Shown in pieces: positions 24,106 to 35,928 of a stretch of DNA of 64,000 bases (within the stretch, counting starts at the first letter, position 1; every line of letters begins with the position of its first letter). This DNA is from Inia geoffrensis. Taxonomy: Eukaryota; Chordata; Mammalia; Artiodactyla; Iniidae. The notes beneath the pieces were generated by a model. The model saw only the letters and a list, made by a program, of their open reading frames with translations. It was not told the origin of the DNA and ran no database searches. Where the stretch lies: NCBI GenBank assembly GCA_036417435.1, contig CM070904.1, forward strand, positions 40,272,408-40,336,407. The letters are read 5' to 3'. The position numbers were made by a program, and so were the translations under genes.

Positions 24106-27100
24106 ATGACCGACAAAAACAAAAACATAACAATTAAGAAAATGGTAATAGGAGCATACATATCAATAATTACCTTAAACATGAATGGATTAAATGCTCC
24201 AACCAAAAGATACAGGCTCTCTGAGTGGATACAAAAACAAGATCCATATGTATATGCTGTCTACAAGAGACCCACTTCAGACCCAGGAATACATACAGAC
24301 TGAAAGTGAGGGGATGGAAAAAGATATTCCATGCAAATCAAAAGAAAGCTGGAGTAGCAATACTCATATCAGATAAAACAGACTTTAAAATAAAGGATGT
24401 TACAAGAGACAAGGAAGGACACTACCTAATGATCAAGGGATCAATCCAAGAAGAAGACATAACAATTATAAATATATATGCACCCAACATAGGAGCACCT
24501 CAATACATAAGGCAACTGCTAACAGCTATAAAAGAGGAAATCAACAGTAACACAGTAATAGTGGTGGACTTTAACACCTCTCTTACACCAATGGACAGAA
24601 CATCCCGAGAGAAAATAATAAGGAAACAGAAGCTTTAAATGACACAATAGACCAGATAGATTTAATTGATATTTATAGAACATTCCATCCAAAAACAGCA
24701 GATTACACTTTCTTCTCAAGTGCACATGGAACATTCTCCAGGATAGATCACATCTTGGGTCACAAATCAAGCCTCAGTAAATTTAAGAAATTTGAAATCA
24801 TATCAGGCATCTTTTCCGACCACGATGCTATGAGATTAGAAATCAATTACAGGGAAAAAAAATGTAAAAAACACAAACACTTGGAGGCTAAACAACACGT
24901 TACTAAATAACCAAGAGATCACAGAGGAAATCAAAGAGGACATCAAAAATTACCTAGAGACAAATTACAACAAAAATACGACAAACCAAAACCTATGGGA
25001 TGCAGCAAAAGCAGTTCTAAGAGGGAAGTTTATAGCAATACAAGCCTACCTCAAGAAACAAGAAAAATCTCAAATAAACAATCTAACCTTACACCTAAAG
25101 GAACTAGAGAAAGAACAAACAAAACCCGAAGTTAGTAGAAGGAAAGAAATCATAAAGATCAGAGCAGAAATGAATGAAATAGAAACAAAGAAAACAATAG
25201 CAAAGATCAATGAAACTAAAAGCTGGTTCTTTGAGAAGATAAACAAAATTGATAAACCTTTAGCTAGACTTATCAAGAAAAAGAGGGAGAGGACTCATAT
25301 CAATAAAATTGGAAATGAAAAAGAAGTTACAACGAACACTGCTGAAATACGAAGCATCCTACGAGACTACTACAAGCAGCTCTATGCCAATAAAATGGAC
25401 AACCTGGAAGAAATGGACAAATTCTTAGCAAGGTATAACCTTCCAAAACTGAACCAGGAAGAAATAGAAAATATGAACAGACCAATCACAAGTAATGAAA
25501 TTCAAAGTGTGATTAAAAATCTTACAACAAACAGAAGTCCAAGACCAGATGGCTTCACAGATGAATTCTATCAAACATTTAGAGAAGACCTAACACCGAT
25601 CCTTCTCAAACTTTTCCAAAAAATTGAAGAGGAAGGAACACTCCCAAATTCATTCTGTGAGGTCACCATCACCCTCATACCAAAGCCAGACAAAGATACT
25701 ACAAAAAAAAGAAAATTACAGACCAATATCACTGATGAATATAGATGCAAAAATCCTCAACCAAATACTAGCAAACAGAATCCAACACATTAAAAGGATG
25801 GTACACCACACTCAAGTGGGATTTATCCCAGGGATGCAAGGATTCTTCAGTATACACAAATCAATCAATGTGATTCACCGTATTAACAAACTGAAGAATA
25901 AAAACCATATGATCATCTCAGTAGATGCTGAAAAGGCTTTTGACAAAATTCAACACTGATTTATGATGAAAACTCTCCAGAAAGTGGGCATAGAGGGAAC
26001 CTACCTCAACATAATAAAGGCCATATATGACAATCCCACAGCAAACATCATTCTCAATGGTGAAAAACTGAAACCACTTTTTCTAAGATCAGGAACAAAA
26101 CAAGGATGTCCACTCTTGCCACTCTTATTCAATATAGTTTTGGAAATCCTAGCCACGACAATCAGAGGTGAGAAAGAAAGAAAAGGAATACAAATTGGAA
26201 ACGAAGAAGTAAAACTGTCACTGTTTGCAGATGACAATACTATACATAGAAAATCCTAAAGATACCACCAGAAAACTACTAGAGCTAATCAATGAATTTG
26301 GTAAAGTTGCAGGATACAAAATTAATGCACAGAAATCTCTTACATTCCTATACACTAAAAACTAAAGATCAGAAAGAGAAATTAAGGAAACAATCCCATG
26401 CACCATTGCAACAAAAATAATAAAATACCTAGAAATAAACCTACCTAAGGTGGTAAAAGACCTGTACTCAGAAAACTATAAGAAACTAATGAAAGAAATC
26501 AAAGATGACACAAACACATGGAGAGATACACCATGTTCTTGGATTGGAAGAATCAATATTGTGAAAATGACTATACTACCCAAAGCAATCTACAGATTCA
26601 ATGCAATCCCTGTCAAATTACCAATGGCATTTTTTACAGAAGTAGAACAAAAATCTTAAAATTTGTATGGAGACACAAAAGACTCCGAGTACCCAAAGAG
26701 GTCTTGAGGGAAAAAAATGGAGCCGGAGGAATCAGACTCCCTGACTTCAGACTATACTACAAAGCTATAGTAATCAAAACAATATGTTACTGTCACAAGA
26801 ACAGAAATATAGATGAATGGAACAGGATAGAAAGCCCAGAGATAAACCCACACTCCTATGGTCAACTAATCTATGACAAAGGAGGCAAGGATATACAATG
26901 GAGAAAAGACAGTCTCTTCAATAAGTGGTGCTGCGAAAACCGGACAGCTACATGTAAAAGAGTGAAATTAGAACACTCCGTAACACCATATGCAAAAATA
27001 AACGTCAAAATGGTTTAGAGACCTAAATGTAAGACTGGACACTATAAAACTCTTATAGGAAAACATAGGAAGAACACTCTTTGACATAAATTACAGCAAG

Positions 27101-27882
27101 ATCTTTTTTGATTCACCTCCTTGAGTAATGGAAATAAAAACAAAAATAAATGGGACCTAATGAAAGTTAAAAGCTTTTGCAAAGCAAAGGAAACTACAAA
27201 CAAGACAAAAAGACAACCCTCAGAATGGGAGAAAATATTTGCAAACGAATCAATGGAGAAAGGATTAATCTTCAAAATATATAAACAGCTCATGCAGCTC
27301 AATATTAAAAAGACAAGTGAATCCAAAAAGGGGAAGAAGACCTAAATAGACATTTCTCCAAAGCAGACATACAGATGTCCAAGAAGCACATGAAAAAACG
27401 GCTCAAGATCACTAATTATTAGAGAAACGCAAATCAAAACTACAATGAGGTATCACCCCACACCAGTCAGAATGGCCATCATCAGACAATCTACAAACAA
27501 CAAATGCTGGATAGGGTTTGGAGGAAAGGGAACCCTCTTGCACTGTTGGGGGGAATGTAAATTGATACAGCCACTATGCAGAACAGTATGGAGGTTCCTT
27601 AGAAAACTAAAAATAGAATTACCATATGACTCAGCAATCCTACTACTGGGTGTATACCCAGAGAAAACCATAGTTCAAAAAGACACATGCACCCCAATGT
27701 TCATTGCAGCACTATTTACGATAACCCAGTCATGGAAGCAACCTAAATGCCCATCGACAGACGAATGGATAAGGAAGATGTGCTACATATATACAATGGA
27801 ATATTACTCAACCATAAAAAAGGAACGAAATTGGGTTATTTGTAGAGACATGGATGGATCTAGAGACTGTCATACAGAGTGA
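24106..27882 (+). pseudogene. L1 ORF2 (endonuclease/reverse transcriptase) remnant
   Basis: Decayed ORF2p. The apurinic-type endonuclease domain is at the start: NMNGLNAP near 24180, a frameshift near 24270, then the catalytic-loop phrase QETHF, then NIYAPN and VVDFNTSL. The last is GDFN in typical elements, so the glycine is lost. The reverse-transcriptase domain spans about 25480-26260 with [19 protein letters not shown], a premature stop at 25960, GCPLLPLL and FADD, followed by a frameshift at about 26240. The C-terminal part continues with breaks. The cysteine motif near 27505-27560 keeps its histidine (27541-27543), but its second cysteine is phenylalanine (CWIGFGGK). It ends at a tga at 27880-27882. 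Non-functional. Confidence 0.92.
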
Positions 27883-28160
27883 AGTATGTCAGAAAGAGAA
27901 AAACAAATATTATATATTAATACATATCTGTGGAACCTAGAAAAATGGTACAGATGAACCGGTTTGCAGGGCAGAAATGGAGACACAGATGTAGAGAACA
28001 AACATATGGACACCACGGGGGAAAATGCCGGGGTGGGGGGTTGTGCTTGTGGGATGAATTGGGAGATTGGGATTGACGTTTATACACTAATATGTATAAA
28101 ATAGGTAACTAATAAGAACCTGCTGTATAAAAAAATAAAATTCAAAAATTCAAAAAGAAA

Positions 28161-28833
28161 AAGATATAATTCACATACCATTTACTCATTTAAAGTGTAC
28201 AATTCAATTGTATTTAGTATATTCATAAATTTATGCAACTCTCACCATAATCTAAGTTTAGAACACTTTTATCACCCCAGGGAAACCCCATACACACTAG
28301 CAATCACTCCCCATCACTCTTCTCCTCCCACCAGCACTAGGCAGTTACTAATCTGTTTTCTGCCTCTACTCATTTGCCTATTCTGGACATTTGATAGAAA
28401 TGAAATCACATACTATGTGGCCTTTTGTAACTGGCTTCTTTCAATTAGCATATGTTTTCAAGGTCATCCATGTTGTAGCGTGCATCAGTGCTTTATTTCT
28501 TTTTATTGACAAATTGTATTCCATTGTATGAGTATGCCACATTTTGTTTATCTATTCAGCAGGAGATGGACGTTTGCGTTGTTTCCACTGTTTAGCTATT
28601 GTGATAAAGCTGCTATAAATATTCTTGTGGAAGCTTTGGACCTATGTTTTCATTTCTCTTGGCTGTATACCTAGGAATGGAATTGCTGGGTCGTATGGTA
28701 AATGCCACACTATTTTCCAAAGTGGCTGCAACATTTACATTCTCAGCAGCAATGTGCTGGAGTTCCAGTTCCTCCACATCCTCACCACCACTTGTTATCA
28801 TCCCTCTTTTGATCATCGACATCCTGCCACCCC
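28161..28833 (-). repeat. Ancient antisense L1, middle piece
   Basis: Resumes the element at 22262-22291: acataccatttactcattta, then ttctggacatttgatagaaa, then ggaattgctgggtcgtatgg. This is an L1MA/MB-type 3' UTR and ORF2 end in antisense. It stops at the L1 tail inserted at 28834. Confidence 0.85.
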
Positions 28834-29103
28834 CTTTTTTTTTTTACATCTTTATTGGGGTATAACTGCTTTACAATGGTGTGTTAGTTTCTGCTTTATA
28901 TCAAAGTGAATCAGTTATACATATACATATGTTCGCATATCTCTTCCCTCTTGCGTCTCCCTCCCTCCCACCCTCCCTATCCCACCCCTCCAGGCGGTCA
29001 CAAAGCATCGAGCTGATCTCCCTGTGCTATGCGGCTGCTTCCCACTAGCTAGCTATTTTACGTTTGGTAGTGTATATATATCCATGCCTCTCTCTCACTT
29101 TTT
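28834..29103 (-). mobile_element. Short young L1 3' end inside the ancient L1
   Basis: Antisense tail: T-run, acatctttattggggtataa, ctctctctcacttt. It is nearly identical to the tails at 10389, 36402 and 51920. The host L1 seems to have lost roughly 50-80 bases at this site (the stretch that normally encodes gtgaagtggtatctcattg). Only a tcctg-type short repeat is seen at the edges. Confidence 0.85.
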
Positions 29104-29600
29104 CCTGATATACAAATATCTTTTCATGTGCTTATTGGCCATTTGTATATGCTCTTTGGAAAAAATGACTATTCACATCCTTGCTCATTTTAAAGTGGTT
29201 TTTTCTTTGTTTTTTTTGTTATTGAGTTGTAAGAATTCTTTATGTACTCTAGATACAAGTCCCTTATCAGATAATATATAATTTGCAGATATTTTCTCCA
29301 TTGTGTCGGTTGCTTTTTCACTTTCTTGGTGGTGTCCTTTGAAACACAAAAACTTTTAATTTTGATGAAGTCCCATTTACCTATTTTTCTTTCTGTCCCC
29401 TATGCTTTTGGTGTCATACTTAAGAAGGCTTTGCCTAACCCAAGGCCATGAAGATTTACTATCTTTTCTTCAAAGAGTTTTTCTAGTGAGGCTCTTACGT
29501 GTAGGTCTATGATCCATTCTGAGTTATTTTTTTTTGTGTTTGGAGTGAGGAATGGATTCCACTTCATTCTTTTTCACATGGATATCCAGTTGGAAAAGAC
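29104..29600 (-). repeat. Ancient antisense L1, right piece
   Basis: Continues with atatcttttcatgtgcttat, then gtccctt-atcagataata, then tggatatccagttgg. The end near 29600 is approximate. Confidence 0.8.
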
Positions 29601-29869
29601 ACCACGTATTTGCTGTCAATAAAAAAGCTCTCAGGTGCATCCCTAGGCAGCTATTAGCAGAAACAGGGTTACTGGAGGCTGGGAATCAAAAAGCGCATGC
29701 CCACTGCATTCCTCCTCCCTGGTTGGTTTCAGATCTGTCTCTCCTTACAGACTGATGAATCTCACAGGCATCACACTGATAGGACACCACCCTCTTTCCA
29801 GTCCTGGATGCAACAGTTCAGCTAGGAAGTGGTTCTGGAGTTTGATATAGAGAGTAAAAGTTAAAATCT
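29601..29869. other. Unassigned stretch between two old L1s
   Basis: No gene or named repeat. Confidence 0.5.
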
Positions 29870-30500
29870 ATGGTTGGCTGGGGTGTGTAAATGGATATAA
29901 TTTTTCTTGCAGACAGTTTGGCACTTTGTATTGCCTTAAAAATATACATATCCTTTGACGTAGTAATCTTAAGATTGGGGAATTTTTTCCTAGAGGATTG
30001 ATCTGGTATGTGGGTCCATCTTTAGGTAAAACATTATCTATCAAACAGTATTTGTATTAGTAAAAACTGACTACCAAAAAGAAGTCCAACGTTGTGGGAT
30101 TGATTAACTAAATTTCATCATATCTTTTGAATGGGATATTATGTAACCACTAAACATTATAAGGAATTTGAGTCCATGGTCAAATAATTTATTTGCATAC
30201 ATTAATATATGATTAATAGTATATTAATATATCATTATATAATATATTAATGATATATTAATATATAATATTTATGTTATATATTAATATGTTACTGATA
30301 TTATTAATATATTATTTACATGTATTAATAGTATATTAATGCTATTCATTTAGTATATCATATCCTCCATATTATATCAACCAGGCTTTTATAAAAAGAT
30401 CAGAAACACATATGCCAATAGAACAGTGTTACCCTGGTGGTAAGATAATTGGTGTTTGAATCTTTTTCTTATATTTCATCCTATATTTTTGGATATTTTT
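29870..30500 (+). repeat. Old L1 (L1ME-type) 3' fragment with AT expansion
   Basis: Sense L1ME phrases: gcactttgtattgccttaaa, then gtccaacgttgtgggattga, then gtaaccactaaacattataa, and a 3' end like ggtggtaagataattggtg. An AT-rich array fills 30195-30365. Confidence 0.75.
30195..30365. repeat. AT-rich palindromic array
   Basis: Repeated TATTAATATA-type units in alternating orientation over about 170 bases, almost without G or C. Could form cruciforms. Confidence 0.85.
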
Positions 30501-31605
30501 ATAAGTAAGGCTGCTGTCATTGTGTCTAATCTCCAGGGTAAGACCCAGAAGGGCAAGAAATAGAGTTCTTTTATAACCAGGAAAAATGTTAATGAAACAA
30601 TTCCTCAGCCGTGCCTTCCACATCAGTTGAATTAGACTCTGGTCCTTGTAGCTGCAGGGAGAGTCAAGGGAATGAGAATTTATGGGCTGCATTGATTTTG
30701 CACTCCTTTTTTTCTTGCTTGTTACCTGGAACCCACTGAGGGAGTATTCTGCCATGTGCAGTGAGCCCTCTTAGGAAGTACCAGTGAGGGGTACAAATCA
30801 AAGCCTGGGACAGTTGGGCAAGGCCTCCTGCTTTGTGCAGGAGGGCATTGGAACCAGCGGTTCCCCTAGGAGAGTTCCGTGGGAATTCACTTCTGTGGGA
30901 GTGAAGAGCGCCGGGGGTCTCTCAAATCTGGGAGGTGTAAACTTTTACCAGTTGGGCACTTGAACTTAAGTTACTGCTGAGGACAGTGAGGCCTGAGAGA
31001 ATTTTCTGAGGTCAAGTACGTGCAGCCTCCAGCTTCTTTGGAAGGCCTGACTCATCTAAGACCAGGCCTAGTAGTGGGTGAGCTTGGGGAAAGGTCCCTT
31101 GGTCGCCTTCCCCTGCCCCTCTTGGTGACTGCTCAGTGCTTCTGTCTCTGAGATCCCCCTGGACTCCCCCTCCCTGTTACTCCTCCCTTTCTTTGGGTCT
31201 GACAGGCTTCAGTGGTACCCGCAGGCCCTGTGTCTGTACCTCCTGTCAAACTTACTTGTCCAGGGTCCTATACCTTCTGTAGTTCTGATTTCTGCCAATC
31301 TGGCAAACTTCACTGCACTTCTGGGAAAACCGGCACGCACACTGTACCCCTTCCCGCATAGTGCTTGAACTTGCATTGAAGTTGTGACCCTATGGCCAAT
31401 GACAGGCAGGGACCCCAAGAGCCCTAGAGCCCTTTTCTAGGTTTTGCACAGCCAGCCCTGACTGTCCCTGTGTTGCTCAGCCTATTGTAAGGACAGCGTG
31501 CTCATTTCCGTAAGAAACTGGTCCCATCTATGGGATTCTGGGCTCTTCTCCTGGACAATCCATCTTTCATCATTTGGGAGAACTATTTATTTGTCTATCT
31601 TTTCT
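30501..31605. other. Unassigned non-coding stretch
   Basis: No exon or named repeat recognised. Confidence 0.5.
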
Positions 31606-31619
31606 TGCCCTCTAACTAT

Positions 31620-31834
31620 TTTTTTTTTTTTTTTTTTTTTTTGTGGTACGCGGGCCTCTCACTGCTGTGGCCTCTCCCGTTGCGGAGCACAGGCTCTGGA
31701 TGCGCAGGCTCAGCGGCCATGGCTCATGGGCGCAGCTGCTCCGCGGCATGTGGGATCTTCCCGGACCGGGGCACGAACCCGTATCCCCTGCATCAGCAGG
31801 CGGACTCTCAACCACTGCGCCACCAGGGAAGCCC
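31620..31834 (-). mobile_element. Cetacean CHR-type SINE (copy c)
   Basis: Full-length antisense copy with a long T-run (about 22). Imperfect target duplication tgccctctaacta / tgccctttaactt at 31606-31618 and 31835-31847. Confidence 0.92.
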
Positions 31835-31849
31835 TGCCCTTTAACTTTT

Positions 31850-32221
31850 TTAAGTAGGCAATACTTTTGAGTAGGTCCAACTTCAAAAATTTATGAAAGC
31901 ATGGAGAGCAAACTGTCCCACCTCTGTTCCCCATCTGCCCAGTTCACTCCCTCCTCATCAAAGGGGATGGAGGGCTAGAGCCAGCTTTTCCAGATGGCAG
32001 TCCAGTGGTCTCAACTCCATTTATTGCATGCTCCATTTTCCTCCACTGATTGGAGAGATGATCATAATGTCGCATAATGTATTTGGATCCATTTCTGGAC
32101 TTTGTTCTACTGCCTATTTATATGCCAGCATCACTGAGAACTGAGGGCGGAAGCAGCCGTGTAAGCCTTCCTCTTCGTCACCCCACTCAAAACTTCTCCT
32201 CCTTTCACATTTCACTGCCGA
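31850..32221. other. Unassigned stretch, possibly old L2/MIR relic
   Basis: The passage aacttctcctcctttcacat near 32190 hints at an L2 but is too short to assign. Confidence 0.4.
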
Positions 32222-32812
32222 TGTTACCTGAAAACTGGGTTTGCCTCTTGGTGGGTGTCGAGCCAACAGACACAACCAAGCCAAAGACTGGGAGAAGGAA
32301 GGATTTATTATTACTTGTAGCAAGTAAGGAGAACACCAGGGATCTTTCCCAAAGCAGTGTCACCCTGAATAGCTAAAGTGAGGAAGTTTTAAGCTAAGGG
32401 TACATACATATTCATGAAGGGGCTTGAGCAGAGGAGCATTCAGCATAGAATTGGGGCAAAGGTCGACAGAGTCCAAGCTTTAATTGACTGAAGTCAGGAG
32501 AGTCAACATCCTCATTCCATCCTCCACCTGGATGGGAGCCTTAGTTCCGGGCAGAACTCAAAGATATATTATTATGTATATCCCTTGAGGAACCAGGACC
32601 CTGCCCCAAGGCTGCACTATTGTTTCTTACTGCTCCTCCCTTGCTTCTGCATTCCCTCCCTTAAGTTCATTAATTACTGAGACTTGTTCAAGGGCAAGCA
32701 TTGTGGCCAGGCTTAGATCACAAAATGGCTTAGGCCAAAATTGGTTCTCTTACGTCAAGCAAGCCATTCCTGGTTCTCTTTCTCCGGGGACCCCCCACCC
32801 TATCTGCTTACA
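32222..32812 (-). mobile_element. Solitary endogenous-retrovirus-type LTR
   Basis: A 591-bp segment that on the minus strand begins TG and ends CA. It carries an AATAAA polyadenylation signal (32304-32309 on this strand as tttatt) about 80 bases before its 3' end, followed by an R/U5-like cttggttgtgtc. Four-base flanks ccga (32218-32221) and ctga (32813-32816) differ by one CpG-type transition, fitting the 4-bp duplication of class I elements. No viral coding region adjoins it. Family not recognised. Confidence 0.6.
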
Positions 32813-32824
32813 CTGATACGAATA

Positions 32825-32945
32825 CTATTACTCACAGTGACGTCAGTGGTACCTGCTATAATCCCCATTTTATGGATTAAGAAAACGAGGAACAGAAAAG
32901 TTGAAGTAACTCACACAAGGCCACACCAGCTGTCGTGTGAAAAAG
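32825..32945 (-). repeat. MIR SINE fragment
   Basis: Antisense MIR: ccccattttatggattaaga, then gtaactcacacaaggccaca. Confidence 0.75.
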
Positions 32946-33004
32946 CAACAGGAGTCCTGAGACAGATATCTAGCTACCATGTCATCTATATTCTTTTTCA
33001 GAAT

Positions 33005-33200
33005 ATGATGATAATGAATACTAGTGCCTACATGTTATTGAGTATCTGCTAGGCATTGTGTTGCGTGCTTCAAGTACTTGGCATATAGCATCTCATTTAA
33101 CTTACTCTCCATAATAACCTTATAAGTAGATATGATTATCAGATTTGTCCACATGGGAAAATGAGGCTCAGAGGGGGCTATCTAAATTGTTAAAGGCCGA
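33005..33200 (-). repeat. MIR SINE fragment
   Basis: Antisense MIR: ttattgagtatctgctaggc, then tctcatttaacttactctcc, then gggaaaatgaggctcagagg. Confidence 0.85.
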
Positions 33201-34014
33201 GGAAGGCCTGCGTTGCTTCAGAGACCATGCTGTTTACAATTATGCTTTACTGATCCTTCATTTTCGCAATCATGATCAAATATTCTTCCTTATTCCTTTG
33301 ATCTCACCTCCTTGTCAGCCACCAGACATCAAGCAGTTTCCAGAGGTGCAGAGGCAGGGATGCACAGGTGTGTAAGTCTCCTATGACTCTCTCTTCTCAA
33401 CTCCTGAGGCAGTCCCACTCTCCTCACACCTTCTGACACTTTTTTGCTTTCTTGGGTTATGAAATTCTCTTGAACAACATGTAAACTCTCACTGCAGGGT
33501 CTTTGTCTTCTAAGGCAATCCATAAATGTGGTGATGTCGAGAAAGCTGATTGGGAGGTCCATGGTAGGTAAAAGAAGGAAAGTGAGGAGTGAATCAGCTA
33601 AGGGAAAACCTTAAAACCCAAACAGGGAAACTCAGGCTTGATGGACAGGCAGTGGGGATCCTCAAAAGATTCCTGAGTTGGGAATAAGACACAAAAATGG
33701 TGTTTAAGGAAAAGTAGTTACGGCCCATCTGCGCTCTGTGTAATCCCTGCAAAGAAAGGAAGGAACCAGGATAAAAACTAAACCCAATGAACCTTGTCTG
33801 TAAAGGCTTTGATTTTCAGGGCACTTTACTTTGTCCATCTGATCCAAACATTGTATCATCTGATTGACCTAATACCCCACTATTTTTCTCTGTGGGTTAA
33901 AAGTCCTGAGAGTCTAGGAGGACAGAGAAAGGCTTCCTCCTTTGGATCGATCTCTGTATTCCAAAGACTGGGAGGAACCTTAGGCAGACTTCAGAGCCCT
34001 TGACTCAGACGATA
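33201..34014. other. Unassigned non-coding stretch
   Basis: No gene recognised. Short frames only. Confidence 0.5.
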
Positions 34015-34420
34015 ATGTGCTTCATCATCTGACTCCAGGAGCCTTATCTCTCTGGCCATCGCCTTCTGGCTTTCTCTGCTGTGCCTCCATCCAAACTGAA
34101 CACTTTCAGTTCCTGCATGTGCTGTGTTCCATTTTGCCCCTGGGCAGTTTCCTGGAATAGTTTTTGCCTCTTCTTGTCTAATTCCTTCTCCTTAAGGAGG
34201 CCTCCGTCCTCCCTCTAAGGCGGGTTGGGTGCTTTTACTATGGCTCATCAGCATCCTGCCATCTCCCGGTCATTTCTGCTGGCTCTGTGGTGGTCTGATA
34301 GCTCGCTTGTTCCCTGGACTCTGGGCTCCTAATGGGAAAGGGCCATGCCTCACTTGTCTCCGGGCTGGTGCACAACAGCTGTCCAGAAAGCACTGGCACG
34401 TGGATAATGAAGGAACATTG
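34015..34420 (+). repeat. L2 LINE 3' fragment
   Basis: Sense L2 order: ccatcgccttctggctttct, then gggcagtttcctggaatag, then ctcctaatgggaaagggcc and a gtggataatgaagga ending. Moderately diverged. Confidence 0.7.
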
Positions 34421-34746
34421 CCATCGGCTGGCTGTCCCCATCTGTTGCACCAACTGACTAGCTGGTGGCTCTTGGCTCCTTGAATCTCCTTGTTATCTCA
34501 ATGGGAAAACCGTTTTTTCCCAACTCAAAGACAAAGGAACTCCTTCCTTCCCCAAAACAAGACCTTTCTTTCTGGATCCCTGACCTCCTGCCCTTCTGGG
34601 TCCTGGCTCTCTCCTCAGCCCCGCCAGTAGCACCCCTCACGGCCCCCTTTCCTCGGGCCAGTAAATCAAAAAGCACTACTTCCACTGGCTGTGTCACCTT
34701 CTGAAGCTACTGGGCCACTCTGACAAAGACTCTCTTTCTCTCTTCT
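34421..34746. other. Unassigned stretch
   Basis: Two mirror-image 79-codon frames occupy it on opposite strands, the pattern expected by chance. No repeat assigned. Confidence 0.5.
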
Positions 34747-34865
34747 TTTTTTTTTCGGCCACACTGTGCAGCTCGTGGGATCTTAGATCCCTGACCAGGG
34801 ATCAAACCCAGGCCTAAAGCAGTGAAAACACCAAGTTTTAGCCACTGGACCACCAGGGAATTCCC
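34747..34865 (-). mobile_element. Older CHR-family SINE
   Basis: Short, diverged antisense tRNA-derived SINE: T-run, cggccacactgtgcagctcg, then ctggaccaccagggaattcc. This resembles the older CHR-1-like form shared more widely among cetartiodactyls. Confidence 0.8.
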
Positions 34866-34880
34866 ATAGACTATGTCTTT

Positions 34881-35105
34881 TTTTTTTTTTTTTTTTGTGG
34901 TACGCGGTCCTCTCACTGTCGTGGCCTCTCCTGTTGCGGATCACAGGCTCCGGATGCGCAGGCTCAGCGGCCATGGCTCATGGGCACAGCCGCTCCACAG
35001 CACGTGGGATCTTCCCGGACCGGGGCACGAACCCGTGTCCCCTACATTGGCAGGCGGACTCTCAACCACTGCACCACCAGGGAAGCCCTTTTTTTTTTTT
35101 TTGCA
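34881..35105 (-). mobile_element. Cetacean CHR-type SINE (copy d) with extra head-side T-run
   Basis: Antisense copy between duplications agactatgtcttt (34868-34880 and 35106-35118). Besides the tail T-run, a second run of 14 T followed by gca (35089-35105) lies between the SINE head and the right duplication. In SINE sense it reads tgc-A14-gggcttccc, like the last bases of another SINE tail. Confidence 0.92.
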
Positions 35106-35118
35106 AGACTATGTCTTT

Positions 35119-35928
35119 GACCATACCTGAGTCAGTTTCCTCTGAGTCCTCCTCTTGTCTAATCCTTGACCTTGGGCTCTGCCCTTGACCTGCTTAGCGA
35201 GAATCCTGCTGAGTCAGTTTAGCAAAAATCTCCTCACCCTTGGTGCCTGATCACCCTGGATACCTGATCAATGTCCTCATCCTCCACCTTTGGTATCATC
35301 ACTCTGGCCCGTCTTCAGCAAGAATCTCTCCCCTACTGCAGAGCCCCCATTGCAGTGGTCCCTCCTGAATACAGTTTTCATTACCATCTTTAACAAGTGT
35401 CATGAATCATTTTTCTTTAATAGCATCGCCCCTGCCCCAACTCTGTATACCTTGTCCTGAGCCTCAGGCCCACTTTCCCATCATTTCCATCATTTTCCCA
35501 TCACTTACTTCTCGTTCCCCTCCTCCTAGAAGCACTTCAGACTTTATTCTCTCTCTCAGCTAATTACTCACTTCCTTTAAATTCTGTGCTCTCTCAGCAC
35601 TTGATTTCCTCCTCTTCTATTTTCTCCCCAAGGTGGTACTTGTCCACCTACTTCTTAAATCTAGATTTTTCCAAGTTCATGTTTTTAACCCTCTGCTCCT
35701 CTTGTTCTGAGCACACTGCCTTTCCAGCGAGTGAACCCCTCCAAGGGCCTCAAAATGGATATTGCTGACCCATCAGCATGGTTGAAGCCACTTAAGAAAT
35801 GCTCACAGGTTATCTGGGAGTCCAAACACAGCAGGCATCAGCACAGCCTGTGCCCCCCAAGATCAGAATCCCTCCTGCCTGGAGTGATAGGCTGGCGCTC
35901 AGGTGTCTCTCAGAGGGTGTCTGAATGA
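35119..35928. other. Unassigned stretch, possible LTR or L2 relics
   Basis: The phrase cctgaatacagttttcatta near 35370 is LTR-like and the 35500-35720 part is L2-like, but neither is firm. No gene recognised. Confidence 0.4.

Larger units (their letters stand above)
22292..28160 (+). mobile_element. Nearly full-length, inactive L1
   Basis: A 5.87-kb sense L1 with all parts in order. A 5' UTR of about 890 bases starts ggcggagtagaaggacg. ORF1 remnant is 23181-24083 and ORF2 remnant 24106-27882. The 3' UTR has an AATAAA signal at 28134-28139 and an A-rich tail. The duplication aagatataattca lies at 22279-22291 and 28161-28173, proving one insertion event into an older L1. Many frameshifts make it inactive. 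It belongs to an older lineage than the copies at 10.4 and 36.4 kb, judging by its divergence from them. Confidence 0.95.

Noticed and set aside
23181..27882. Large ORF1/ORF2-like frames as a working host gene or novel reverse-transcriptase system
   Set aside because: Order, motifs and target duplications identify an ordinary L1 with multiple frameshifts.
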